NCBI RefSeq assembly: GCF_003589925.1
Contig: NZ_CP032382.1
Location: 5,580,001-5,644,000 of the forward strand
Length of the DNA stretch: 64,000 nucleotides
From: Chryseolinea soli
GTDB taxonomy: Bacteria; Bacteroidota; Bacteroidia; Cytophagales; Cyclobacteriaceae
Reading direction: 5' to 3'
Shown piece after piece: positions 1 to 10,148 of this stretch (position 1 is its first letter; each line of letters starts with the position of its first letter). The translations under genes were made by a program, and so were the position numbers. The notes beneath the pieces are model-generated. The model saw only the letters and a list, made by a program, of their open reading frames with translations. It did no database searches and was not told the DNA's origin.

Positions 1-2303
1 GCCGGCCTCAATCGATCACCCGGACCACGGGTTCCGGACCGATCCACTTGTATAACCTGCAGGTGAACAAAACCGGCGCAGTAGCCGCCGTCACCGTCCT
101 GACGAACGTAGACGTTGAACACTTCCTCACGGTAACTTCGGCCACCACGGTGAACGCCGGTACCAACCTGCTTCGCTTGTTGTCCACCGCAGCCGCCACG
201 GCGCGGGTCACAGCATTGGGTGCGGGTGCCGTCATCAACGGTTCAGTAATCGTTCAGCGTCATATGCCGAACACCGCCGGCGCGAACAGCTTCCGCTACT
301 TGTCTGCCCCTGTAACGGGCACTACCGTTGCGGACTGGCGTAGCGAAATTCCCATCACGTCCATCTTCTATTACGACGAGACCTTTAATACGGGCTCTTC
401 TTCGCTCGAAGCACGCTACCGGTCATACTCGCTCACCGGTGCCCTCACACCCCAGGGACGCGGCTATTCAGCCAAGGTGAACAGCACGGCGGCACAGATC
501 TTCGATTCCCGTGGTACACTTGGACAAGGCGCCGTGCCGGTCAACGTGACGGCACATTCGGCAGGTGGGCTTGATGGTTGGAACCTTATCGGTAACCCGT
601 ATCCCTCGGCCATCGACTGGAACCAGGTAACGGTGCCTACGGGGTTGAACAATGCGATTTATATCACCGACAACTTTAATAATAGCGGCCAGGGCACCGG
701 ATTGAAATACGTATCCTACGTGGATGGCGTACCGAGTGTACAAGGCTATGCAGGGATCATTGCACAAGGCCAGGCCTTCTGGGTGCGGGCGACAGCGCCC
801 GCTACGGTGACGTTCCAGGAAGACGATAAGACCACTACCGCGGCACAATTCTTCCGTGAAGACAGCGCGGCACTGGTCCTCCCTAATATTCTGCGCATCA
901 AAATGGCCGGCAACGGCCTGCAGGACGAGACCGTGTTGCGTTTGCACGAACCGGCTACCGACGGGTTCGATCCGAAATACGATGCCTACAAATTGATGAA
1001 CAGCGCGCTTAGCCTCATGACGAGGGCCGGCGACAACCAGTACCTTTCCATCAACTCCTTGGCAAGCCTGGATTGCGATAAGAGTATCCCCGTGTCTGTG
1101 GTGGGCGCTGTGAAGGGAAGCTACCAGATGTCATTCGCTGGCTTGGAGACCTTCAACGCCAACCTGAACTTCTACTTGGTGGATTCGCTGCTCAACACTT
1201 CGGTGAACATCCGCGATGCGGCGAGCTATAGTTTTACAGTTTCTGCTACGGACTTACCCAACCTTTGGAAACGTTTTTACGTCACGGTGGGCAAAGCTGC
1301 GGTGAAAACAGATTTGAAGACCCAGGGTGAAAGCATTTGCGTCGACAATACATTGGCTACGGTAACGCTGGAGCAATCACAGGCTGACGTACTGTATGCG
1401 ATCACCTACAACGGCCAGACCACGGACTATGTGAAAGGTAATGGCAGTACACTCGCCTTGCCTGTGAGCACGTCCCTGTTGACCGCCGGCGACAATGAAC
1501 TGACCATCCTGGCGAAGTCCTCGTCTTGCTTAACCCTGCCTTTACTGGCAAAACCTGTCATCACGGTAGTGAGCAAAGGCGTTGTGGCGAGTACACGTGA
1601 AGGAAATACCTGCGACGCGGGAAGCGTGACGCTGACGGCTACGGGTGCTCCTGAATCGGGTTGGTACAACTGGTATGAAGAAGAAACCGACACCACACCG
1701 ATTGCCGGCCAGCAAGGTGCATCGTTCACCACGCCGGTGATTCCCAAGACCAAAACGTATTTCGTGTCGGTAGTAAATGCCGCCGGATGTGAAGGCGACC
1801 GTGTAGCCGTGAAAGCAAACGTGACGAACCTGGATCCCGTAACCTTATCGGGCGAGGGCACCACGCTGATCTCCAGCTATGCGACCGGCAACCAATGGTA
1901 TCGCGACGGCGTGGCCTTGGAAGGGGCCACCACCAACAAGATCGAGGCCGTGGAAAGCGGTGTCTACACCGTGGAGGTGACGTCGGGCGATTGCAAGACT
2001 TCGGCTTCACGCGAAGTGACGATCACGGCCAGTGAAGCAGGTCTGAATGGGTTCGGTGCTGTGACAATCTATCCCAACCCAACCCAGCGCAAGGCGTTGG
2101 TGCAGGTTAAAACGACAAACAAGAATGTGATGGCCACGCTGATCAATGCTTCCGGGGTTGACCTGGAGGCGAAAGAGCTGAAAGGTGAAGGCGGCGTGAA
2201 GGAGGCGGAATTTGATTTGGGCACAAGCGCCATCGGCGTATACTATGTCCTGATTGTAGATGGTTCGAAAAAGTACACTGAAAAAATCGTTAAAATAAAA
2301 TAA
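1..2303 (+). CDS. T9SS-secreted surface protein, 5'-truncated by window edge
   Basis: The reading frame is open to the first base, so only the C-terminal part (about 765 residues) is seen; the first usable start codon (TTG at 48) is not a likely start. The visible part has the Thr/Ser/Gly-rich beta-sandwich composition of large secreted Bacteroidota proteins, including the recurrent GWNLIGNPYPS motif. An Ig-like/CHU_C-type domain with a Cys pair lies around 1590-1830, and the last 80 residues are a type A T9SS sorting domain (starting near IYPNPT, ending KKYTEKIVKIK). Family knowledge: this domain directs export through the outer membrane and attachment or release at the surface. The function of the passenger is unknown. 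The stop codon overlaps the next start (TAATG), so the genes are probably translationally coupled. Confidence 0.85.
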   Translation, partial: RPQSITRTTGSGPIHLYNLQVNKTGAVAAVTVLTNVDVEHFLTVTSATTVNAGTNLLRLLSTAAATARVTALGAGAVINGSVIVQRHMPNTAGANSFRYLSAPVTGTTVADWRSEIPITSIFYYDETFNTGSSSLEARYRSYSLTGALTPQGRGYSAKVNSTAAQIFDSRGTLGQGAVPVNVTAHSAGGLDGWNLIGNPYPSAIDWNQVTVPTGLNNAIYITDNFNNSGQGTGLKYVSYVDGVPSVQGYAGIIAQGQAFWVRATAPATVTFQEDDKTTTAAQFFREDSAALVLPNILRIKMAGNGLQDETVLRLHEPATDGFDPKYDAYKLMNSALSLMTRAGDNQYLSINSLASLDCDKSIPVSVVGAVKGSYQMSFAGLETFNANLNFYLVDSLLNTSVNIRDAASYSFTVSATDLPNLWKRFYVTVGKAAVKTDLKTQGESICVDNTLATVTLEQSQADVLYAITYNGQTTDYVKGNGSTLALPVSTSLLTAGDNELTILAKSSSCLTLPLLAKPVITVVSKGVVASTREGNTCDAGSVTLTATGAPESGWYNWYEEETDTTPIAGQQGASFTTPVIPKTKTYFVSVVNAAGCEGDRVAVKANVTNLDPVTLSGEGTTLISSYATGNQWYRDGVALEGATTNKIEAVESGVYTVEVTSGDCKTSASREVTITASEAGLNGFGAVTIYPNPTQRKALVQVKTTNKNVMATLINASGVDLEAKELKGEGGVKEAEFDLGTSAIGVYYVLIVDGSKKYTEKIVKIK

Positions 2304-2503
2304 TGAAAGTCCTTCTCGCTAGTATTTCATTACTGTTGCTAACTACGTTATGGGTTTACGGTCAGGTAACGCCACCGGGCGGGGGAGGCCCTCCCGGTAA
2401 CCCAGTTCCCATCACTGGCCTTGAATACCTGTTGATTGGTGGCGGTGCCTATGGTGTTTCGCGGCTCATGAAAAAAAAGAATAAAAGCGAAGACAAAGAT
2501 TGA
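2303..2503 (+). CDS. PID-CTERM-like small sorted protein
   Basis: A 66-residue protein with an N-terminal signal peptide (cleavage probably after VYGQ), a Pro/Gly-rich centre (TPPGGGGPPGNP), the motif PVPITGLEYLLIGGGAYG and a basic-then-charged tail (RLMKKKNKSEDKD). Small Bacteroidota proteins of this layout are named PID-CTERM after a PIDGG-type motif followed by a short hydrophobic stretch and basic residues; here PID is replaced by PIT. The layout resembles a mini sorting signal (motif, membrane span, basic anchor), but no sorting enzyme is visible in the window. It overlaps the preceding gene by one base and the next by four (TTGA), so the three are likely co-translated. Family assignment is from memory of the motif; function is unknown. 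Confidence 0.65.
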   Translation: MKVLLASISLLLLTTLWVYGQVTPPGGGGPPGNPVPITGLEYLLIGGGAYGVSRLMKKKNKSEDKD

Positions 2504-4398
2504 TACAGAGAGTATTTAATCAGCTCACGGTGTTGCCTCGCGGGGTAGTGATCCTCATCGACCAGGTGTTGATCCTTTTCTCCGTGAGCCTGGCGTTCCT
2601 GTTGCGCTTCAATTTCAACGTCGAGGAGATCCGGAACTTTAATCCGGCGTTGGGCGCCGTGCTTTGTATTGCTGCGGCCTTGTTGTCTACCCTGATCACG
2701 AAAAGTTATGCGGGCATCGTTCGGTATACGGGCATCCAGGACGGCCTTCGCATCGTGGGGACCGAATTGCTGAGCCTCACCATCGTGGTGGTGTTCAACC
2801 TGTGGTATTTCTATAACTTTGGCAAGAACGTCATTCCGTATTCGGTCGTCTTCATTTCCTTCTTTATCTCGTCGTTGTTGTTGTATCAATACCGGCTGTT
2901 GGTAAAGAATGTCTTCACGTATTACAAATCCGATTTTTCCCAACGCATTCCGGTCATCATTTTCGGTGCCGGCGCCGCGGGCTTCCTCACCAAGCAAGCC
3001 ATCGAGGCCGACGTATCCAGCCTCTACAAGCTGGTGGCCTTTTTGGACGATGATGTGAAGAAAAATAACAAAGAGATCAACGGCACCCGCATTTATCATT
3101 CCGATCGCCTTGCAGAGATTGTGAAGCGCCACAAGGCAAAGAAGCTGGTCATCGCTTCCAAGAACCTGAATATCGAACGCAAGAATGAGATCGTGGACAT
3201 GGCGTTGCAATTTCACCTGAAGGTCAGCTATGTGCCGTCGTTCGAGAAGTGGCTGCGCAACGAGTGGGACATGAAGCAGATCCGCGACATCAACATCGAG
3301 GACCTGCTGGGCCGCGAAGTGATCCGGCTGGACAATCCCGCCATCGAAAAAGAAATCGCCAACCGCGTGATCTGCATCACCGGGGCTGCAGGCTCCATCG
3401 GGTCAGAGCTGGCCCGCCAGGTGCTCAACTACAAGCCACAAACCCTGGTGCTCATCGACCAGGCCGAGTCGCCCCTCTATGAAATTGAGCGCGAGCTGCG
3501 CGCCCGCAACCAACAGACCCGTCTTTTTGTTTTTGTGGCCAGCGTCTGCAACAAGCAACGCATCCACAGCATCTTCCGTGACTTCAAGCCGGAGATCGTC
3601 TTTCACGCGGCGGCCTATAAGCACGTGCCCCTCATGGAGAGCAACCCTTCGGAGGCCGTCACCACCAATATTTTTGGCACCCGCCTGCTGGCCGACCTGG
3701 CCGTGCTGCACAAGGTGAAAAAATTTGTCATGATCTCGACCGACAAGGCCGTGAACCCCACCAACATCATGGGCTGTTCCAAGCGCATTGCCGAGATCTA
3801 TGTACAGTCCCTGGACCGTCATAACAGCCGTCTCGGCCTGTCGCGCACCTCGTTTGTGACCACGCGCTTTGGCAACGTGCTGGGCTCTAACGGCTCGGTG
3901 ATTCCCATCTTCAAAGACCAGATCCTCAAGGGAGGTCCCGTCACCGTGACCCACCCGGAGATCACGCGCTTCTTCATGACCATTCCCGAAGCCTGCGAAC
4001 TGGTGATCGAAGCCGGCTCGATGGGGCAGGGGGGCGAGATCTTCATCTTCGACATGGGCAAACCGGTCAAGATCTTCGACCTGGCCAAGAAAACCATCCA
4101 GCTCTCCGGCAAGGAACTCGGCAAAGACATCGAGATCGTCTTCACGGGTCTCCGCGACGGCGAAAAGCTCTACGAAGAACTTCTCAACGACCACGAGAAT
4201 ACCATTCCCACACACCACGAAAAGATCCTGAAGGCCCAGGTAAGCGAATATCTCCACGAAGAGGTATGTCAGCACCTCGGTTTGCTCGAGGACCTTATGG
4301 GCGACAAGAATGAGCTTAAAATGGTGGCGTTGATGAAGGAGATCGTACCGGAGTTTAAGAGCAATTATTCGCGGTTTGAAGTGTTGGATGTCAATTAG
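2500..4398 (+). CDS. Membrane-bound nucleotide-sugar 4,6-dehydratase, CapD/WbpM/PglF type
   Basis: 632 residues. Four hydrophobic N-terminal segments (about 15-130) anchor the protein in the inner membrane. A Rossmann CoA-binding-like domain follows (IIFGAGAAGFLTKQ, near 155), then an extended-SDR catalytic domain with the NAD motif ITGAAGSIGSE near residue 293. The active-site segment STDKAVNPTNIMGCSKR near 412-428 has Met in place of the usual SDR Tyr, as in WbpM/PglF dehydratases acting on UDP-GlcNAc. These enzymes make precursors for surface polysaccharides or glycoproteins. The only start codon after the upstream in-frame stop (2482-2484) that keeps the first membrane segment is TTG at 2500, overlapping the small upstream gene by four bases. 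A role in glycosylating the upstream secreted protein is possible but is inference. Confidence 0.9.
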   Translation: MIQRVFNQLTVLPRGVVILIDQVLILFSVSLAFLLRFNFNVEEIRNFNPALGAVLCIAAALLSTLITKSYAGIVRYTGIQDGLRIVGTELLSLTIVVVFNLWYFYNFGKNVIPYSVVFISFFISSLLLYQYRLLVKNVFTYYKSDFSQRIPVIIFGAGAAGFLTKQAIEADVSSLYKLVAFLDDDVKKNNKEINGTRIYHSDRLAEIVKRHKAKKLVIASKNLNIERKNEIVDMALQFHLKVSYVPSFEKWLRNEWDMKQIRDINIEDLLGREVIRLDNPAIEKEIANRVICITGAAGSIGSELARQVLNYKPQTLVLIDQAESPLYEIERELRARNQQTRLFVFVASVCNKQRIHSIFRDFKPEIVFHAAAYKHVPLMESNPSEAVTTNIFGTRLLADLAVLHKVKKFVMISTDKAVNPTNIMGCSKRIAEIYVQSLDRHNSRLGLSRTSFVTTRFGNVLGSNGSVIPIFKDQILKGGPVTVTHPEITRFFMTIPEACELVIEAGSMGQGGEIFIFDMGKPVKIFDLAKKTIQLSGKELGKDIEIVFTGLRDGEKLYEELLNDHENTIPTHHEKILKAQVSEYLHEEVCQHLGLLEDLMGDKNELKMVALMKEIVPEFKSNYSRFEVLDVN

Positions 4399-4497
4399 CC
4401 AGGAGCCAGAATCCAGGAGCCAGGAGCCAGGAGTTCGTATTCGGAATTCGGAATTCAGAATCCAGAATCCAGAATCCAGTAGTCAGTAGTCAGTTAC
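4399..4497 (+). repeat. Dispersed heptamer repeat array, family A, copy 1 left arm
   Basis: Starts directly after the capD-like stop codon. It consists of runs of CCAGGAG, then CAGAATC, then CAGTAGT units, with GGAATTC in between. A reverse-complement array with the same three unit types lies at 5041-5143, so the two bracket a 540-bp core. A short degenerate piece (CAGAATCCAGAAGG) lies at 4551-4564. Confidence 0.85.
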
Positions 4498-5040
4498 TCA
4501 AGGGCGCTAGCCGTGAGCATGGCGTCATGCTTGGTGGATAGTGTCAGGGGTCAGAATCCAGAAGGTAGGAGTTGTGCTGGCGTAAGTGTGCGCCTCTTGC
4601 GGGCAGTTAGGTTTAAGGGGCCAGCGATTCGGAGTTAAAGAGAATTGGGATCCATTTATTACTCCAGTATCAAGTGTCAAGGATCCGGGTACCTCAGCAT
4701 TAAGTGGTCAGAGCATCGCGTCATAGAACGATTTAGCCCCACCAACTGGAGGCATTCACTGTCCCGGTTAAAAATAAAAGAGATCATGATTCCTTCTCTG
4801 GGATGGGGACTTCATAGTCGTTGATTTGACTTATAATAAAAAATAAGAAAAATCGGCTGAGCCAATTGGAGCTGTACAATTCCTCTCCGCTGTTGAATGG
4901 AGCGCCCGCGACTCAGGAACCTCAACGAGATAATTGCCCACGAATGCTTCCCCAGGAACCCAATCCATTGCGCCTAACATCCCCCGAATTCCGCCGCCTG
5001 AAATCCATTCACCGGCTTCTATCTCCCGGACTTTGAACAC
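4498..5040. other. Gene-free core between inverted repeat arrays
   Basis: About 540 bp with no convincing gene. The longest frame (complement of 4831-5040, 69 codons) has no recognisable motif and biased, low-complexity composition. No transposase remnant, tRNA or clear hairpin was seen. The stretch lies between converging genes and is flanked by inverted heptamer arrays, so it may be the inside of a small non-autonomous element or simply decayed sequence. Confidence 0.5.
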
Positions 5041-5143
5041 TAACTCCTGGCTACTGACCTTCCGAAATGTTGGCTACTGGCTACTGACTACCGACTCCCA
5101 AAAAAATTCTGGCTCCTGGCTCCTGGATTCTGGCTCCTGACTA
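5041..5143 (-). repeat. Dispersed heptamer repeat array, family A, copy 1 right arm
   Basis: Runs of CTACTGG/CTACTGA followed by CTCCTGG and ATTCTGG units, the reverse complement of the array at 4399-4497 and in mirrored order. It ends just before the terminator of the histone-like gene. Confidence 0.85.
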
Positions 5144-5155
5144 ATTCCCCCGAAT

Positions 5156-5183
5156 AAAAAAAGCGATGACCAAATCACCGCTT
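5156..5183 (-). terminator. Intrinsic terminator of the histone-H1-like gene
   Basis: On the minus strand the sequence reads AGCGGTGA, a 5-base loop, TCATCGCT, then a run of seven T. The eight-base stem has one G-T wobble. It lies about 30 bases past the stop of the histone-like gene. Confidence 0.8.
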
Positions 5184-5213
5184 CCTTCAGTAAGGTTTAG
5201 GTTATGAAAATGC

Positions 5214-5648
5214 CTAAGCTCCGAAGAGATTTTTTTGAATATCGGATGCTTTGTTTTCGATGGCTTCTTTTGCTTCGGCCACTTTTTCGCCTACGTTTTC
5301 GGCTACCGATGCTGCGGTGTCTACTACGGCTTCTTTCACTTCAACAGCTTTGTCAGCGGCGGCTTGCGAGATGGCTTTTGCCTTCTTCACCACTTTCTTC
5401 TTGATGGATTTTGCCTTGGTGGCTACAGCGCTGACCACTGATTTTTTAGGAGCCGATTTCTTTGCTGCTTTTTTGGGAGCGGCCTTCTTTGCGGCAGATT
5501 TCTTAGCAGCCTTCTTGGGGGCGGATTTCTTCTTAGCAGCTTTTTTAGGTGCCGATTTTTTGGCGGCCTTCTTGGCTACTTTTTTAGCGGCCTTCTTCGC
5601 CGCTTTCTTTGCAACCTTTTTTGATGTTTTCTTAGCTTTTTTTGCCAT
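5214..5648 (-). CDS. Histone-H1-like Lys/Ala-rich DNA-binding protein
   Basis: 144 residues from the ATG at 5648 (MAKKAKKTSKK); an upstream in-frame Met exists, but the first 15 residues it would add are unlike the rest. Residues 1-75 are almost entirely Lys, Ala, Ser and Pro in KKAAKKSAPKK-type repeats, the pattern of the C-terminal tail of histone H1 and of bacterial H1-like nucleoid proteins. Residues 80-144 change to an acidic/Ala-rich amphipathic helix (DKAVEVKEAVVDTAASVAENV) resembling apolipoprotein- or YtxH-like helices. Probably it binds or compacts DNA; the acidic tail may limit binding or recruit a partner. It has its own terminator and no close co-oriented partner. Confidence 0.75.
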   Translation of the reverse strand: MAKKAKKTSKKVAKKAAKKAAKKVAKKAAKKSAPKKAAKKKSAPKKAAKKSAAKKAAPKKAAKKSAPKKSVVSAVATKAKSIKKKVVKKAKAISQAAADKAVEVKEAVVDTAASVAENVGEKVAEAKEAIENKASDIQKNLFGA

Positions 5649-5837
5649 AGCTATTAATGTTTTAGTACCCAAAAGATAAATATTATATCTCACTTTTCAC
5701 TATGAAGCATAAAATATTTACAACACAACCCGACGAACGGGGTGTACAGGGGGAGTTGTATCCTTCACATTTTTCCCTCTGATGAGGGGCATCGGAGCAC
5801 TCGAAACGAGGTGTCTCGCGCGAGAAATTTCACTCGG

Positions 5838-7586
5838 TCAGATGCGTGCCTGGTAGGTATACAATTCGAAATAGCGGCCCTTCTTCGCGATCAATTCCTC
5901 GTGCCGGCCCCGCTCGGCAATGGCACCGTGCTCGACTACCAGGATCTGGTCGGCCTGCCGGATGGTGCTCAGCCGGTGGGCGATCACGAAGGTGGTGCGT
6001 CCCTGCATGAGGCTTCGCAGGCTCTGCTGGATGAACGTTTCGCTCTCGGTGTCGAGGTTGGAGGTGGCCTCATCCAGGATCAGCACCCGTGGGTCGGCCA
6101 GGATGGCGCGGGCGATGGCAATGCGTTGACGCTGGCCGCCGGAGAGCTTCACGCCGCGTTCGCCGATCACCGTGTCCAGCCCTTTCTCGAATCGATCGGT
6201 GAACTCCTGTACATAGGCTGCCCGCACCGCGCTCTGCAGTGCCTCTTCGGAGGCCTGTGGCCGGGGGAAAAGAATGTTCTGACGAATGGTGCCCTCGAAC
6301 AAAAAGTCGTCCTGAAGGACCACCCCAAGCTGACTGCGGTAGCTGTTCAGCGACACGCGCGAGAGGTCCAGGCCGTCGACGGTGATGGTGCCGCTGTCGG
6401 GGGAAATGAAGCTGGCGGCCAACCCGGCAATGGTCGTCTTCCCCGAGCCGGAGGTGCCCACCAGCGCCGTCACGCTCCCCGCGGGGGCATGAAAGCTGAT
6501 GTCGTTCAGCACGGGTTTACCGGCTTCATAGGCGAAAGAAATGTTGTTAAAAATGATGTCGCCGTCGATGCGTTTGGCTTCGATCGTGCGCACCGTCCCG
6601 TCATCTTCGGGGGCCATGTTCATCAGTTCTTCGGTGCGGTCCAGTCCGGCAAAAGCTTCGGTGAGTTGGCTGCCGATGTTGCTCATCTGCACGATGGGGG
6701 CGATCATAAAGCCCAGGAACAACGTGAACGAGAGAAAATCACCCAAGGTCATTTCACCTTTGATGATCATCCAGCCGCCGATCCCCATGATCCCCGTGCT
6801 GGCCAATCCCAGCAGCAAGGTGGCTGAGCTGGTGACCAGGCTGGTGGAGGTGAGGCTCTTCCGTACGTTCTGAAAAAGACGGGTCACGCCGTCTTCAAAG
6901 GTCTTGATCTCTTGTGCCTCCGCATTGAACCCCTTGATCACCCGCACACCGCTGAGCGTCTCCGTGAGCCGGCCGGTTACCTCGGCGTTCAGCTTGCTGC
7001 GCTCCCGGAAGATGGGCCGGATGTAGGCAAAGGCTTTCAGGGCAATGAGACCAAACACGATCACGGGCACCAGCACATAGAGCGTCATGAGGGGGCTGAT
7101 CTTGATAAGAAAATAAAGGGCGATCACGGCCGTGAAAAGGCCGCCAACGAGTTGAACCAACCCGGTGCCCACCAGGTTGCGCACGCCTTCCACGTCGTTC
7201 ATCACACGCGATACGAGGGCGCCGGACTTGTTGTTGTCGAAGAAACGAATGGGCAGCCGGAGCAATTGTTTTTGCACTTGGGCACGCAGCACGGAGATGA
7301 GACGCTGGGCTTCGACGCTCAACAATTGGGTGAGCAGATAGGATGTAACGGCTTGTATGGCAATGGAGGCTACCACGCCGACGACGAGCAGCTTGAGCAT
7401 TCGAAGATCACCTTTCGTGATCACATCGTCTACCAGCGACTTACTGGCGTAGGGCAGGACCAGGCTGGACAGTCGGCTGATCACGATCAGGAGCAGGCCG
7501 ACGAAGAGCAGGTTCTTCCGGGGCCAGATGATCGTCTTGAAAACATGGGCTATGGTGATTTTGGATTTTGCTTTAGGTTCGGACAT
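5838..7586 (-). CDS. ABC transporter, fused permease and ATPase (MsbA/LmrA-like exporter)
   Basis: 582 residues: a type-1 exporter membrane domain with six helices (about 20-320) followed by a nucleotide-binding domain. The Walker A motif GTSGSGKTT lies near residue 378, the signature LSGGQRQR near 482, Walker B VLILDEATS near 502 and the H-loop IAHRLST near 540. All catalytic motifs are intact, so a homodimeric exporter is expected. The family moves lipids (lipid A core by MsbA) or drugs across the inner membrane; the substrate cannot be read from sequence. The gene is monocistronic, with 317 bp of non-coding DNA before the next, divergent gene. Confidence 0.92.
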   Translation of the reverse strand: MSEPKAKSKITIAHVFKTIIWPRKNLLFVGLLLIVISRLSSLVLPYASKSLVDDVITKGDLRMLKLLVVGVVASIAIQAVTSYLLTQLLSVEAQRLISVLRAQVQKQLLRLPIRFFDNNKSGALVSRVMNDVEGVRNLVGTGLVQLVGGLFTAVIALYFLIKISPLMTLYVLVPVIVFGLIALKAFAYIRPIFRERSKLNAEVTGRLTETLSGVRVIKGFNAEAQEIKTFEDGVTRLFQNVRKSLTSTSLVTSSATLLLGLASTGIMGIGGWMIIKGEMTLGDFLSFTLFLGFMIAPIVQMSNIGSQLTEAFAGLDRTEELMNMAPEDDGTVRTIEAKRIDGDIIFNNISFAYEAGKPVLNDISFHAPAGSVTALVGTSGSGKTTIAGLAASFISPDSGTITVDGLDLSRVSLNSYRSQLGVVLQDDFLFEGTIRQNILFPRPQASEEALQSAVRAAYVQEFTDRFEKGLDTVIGERGVKLSGGQRQRIAIARAILADPRVLILDEATSNLDTESETFIQQSLRSLMQGRTTFVIAHRLSTIRQADQILVVEHGAIAERGRHEELIAKKGRYFELYTYQARI

Positions 7587-7903
7587 AGGTGGCGTTGTGA
7601 AATGACATTAAGGATGTCGTGCAGCATCCTGTTTTTATTTTATCGATCGGAAAAGAAAAAAATCTTTCCAGACCTGAACACGAACCGTTGGGGAAAAGTT
7701 ACGCGCAAAAGTGTGATTATTTCTCCCCACCAAACCGGGTTAAAAGCTTCATTTTAAGCTGCAGACGGGCGGCATGATTTTTCACGCTTCTTCATTGACT
7801 TCCTGCGGAAAAATGATGCTGCCAGCCTCACGCCGCAGAGCGAAGGAAGCGCTGACCTGGCTTTGGATGGTCGGCACTTCAGCCCAACTAAACGATAAAC
7901 TTT
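7587..7903. other. Divergent intergenic region, no gene seen
   Basis: Holds the promoters of the ABC exporter (minus) and of the small secreted protein (plus). A weak hairpin, AGGATG/CATCCT at about 7612-7631 followed by GTTTTTATTTTA, is visible, but nothing ends there that would need a terminator. No RNA gene or repeat was recognised. Confidence 0.4.
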
Positions 7904-8368
7904 ATGCTCGTCAAGAAATGTATGTATGCCCTGGTTTTGGGAATACTTTTTAGCACAGCGCTGCTGGCGCAGGATGCTAAAAAGGTTCCACCCAAAACCA
8001 TTGAAGCCATCCGCGGATCCTGGAAGATCGCCAAGATCATGTCCGGTACCCAGGAGGTGGCGAAGAACCCCACGTCGGGTCAATGGATTGCTTTCCGGTC
8101 CGACGGCACCTATGTGAACCATGGCACGGCGCTCGACAGCGGTTCGTATCGTCTCAACGAAAACCAGTCCTCGCTGTACCTGGAAAGCCATGTGAACCCG
8201 GGTAAAGGTAAGGATTCGCCCAAATTGATCACCGAATACAAGATCACGCTGCAAGACGACAACATGATCCTCCAGCGCAAAAATGAAAAGTCTACCCAGG
8301 GTAAGCACGCCGACAATATGAAATACTATTACGTGCGAATAGGCGAAGAGACTTCCTCTGTAAATTAA
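7904..8368 (+). CDS. Small secreted lipocalin-like protein of unknown function
   Basis: 154 residues with a signal peptide (YALVLGILFSTALLAQ; cleavage near residue 22). The mature part starts with a helix and the line IRGSWKIAKIMSGTQ, followed by strand-rich sequence (GQWIAFRSDGTYVNHG, GSYRLNENQSSLYLES, ITLQDDNMILQRK). This is the pattern of small Bacteroidota lipocalin-like domain proteins, in which an opening G-W motif is usual. No catalytic residues are recognised. ATG at 7904 was chosen, but ATG at 7922 would also give a signal peptide. It ends just before a strong terminator shared with the 3' end of the facing gene. Confidence 0.6.
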   Translation: MLVKKCMYALVLGILFSTALLAQDAKKVPPKTIEAIRGSWKIAKIMSGTQEVAKNPTSGQWIAFRSDGTYVNHGTALDSGSYRLNENQSSLYLESHVNPGKGKDSPKLITEYKITLQDDNMILQRKNEKSTQGKHADNMKYYYVRIGEETSSVN

Positions 8369-8391
8369 AGAAGGTGAAAAGGTTAGGACGT

Positions 8392-10030
<1,639 letters not shown>

Positions 10031-10088
10031 TTAAAATGATCAAGCTACAAAGATACGCAAAAGCCTCGTGCCGTCCCTTGCAGGCGCC

Positions 10089-10118
10089 TTCGATACTTTA
10101 TTAATTCTGCTATTTTTG
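10089..10118 (+). promoter_or_regulatory. Promoter of the SAM hydroxide adenosyltransferase-like gene
   Basis: TATTTTTG at 10111-10118 matches the Bacteroidota -7 element TAnnTTTG. TTCG at 10089-10092, 18 bases upstream, is one base off the -33 element TTTG. The ATG follows 30 bases after the -7 element. Confidence 0.6.
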
Positions 10119-10148
10119 CCATAGACCTAACATAAATTTTCCAGGAAC

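Noticed and set aside
4831..5040. 69-codon minus-strand frame in the repeat-flanked core
   Set aside because: No motif and no related sequence recognised; its ends lie in or near repeat arrays.
5742..6827. 361-codon frame on the plus strand opposite the ABC exporter
   Set aside because: It lies wholly antisense to a gene with all ABC motifs and has His/Gly-rich shadow composition.
7612..7640. Terminator-like hairpin AGGATG/CATCCT with a following T-run
   Set aside because: The stem is only six bases and no plus-strand gene ends before it.
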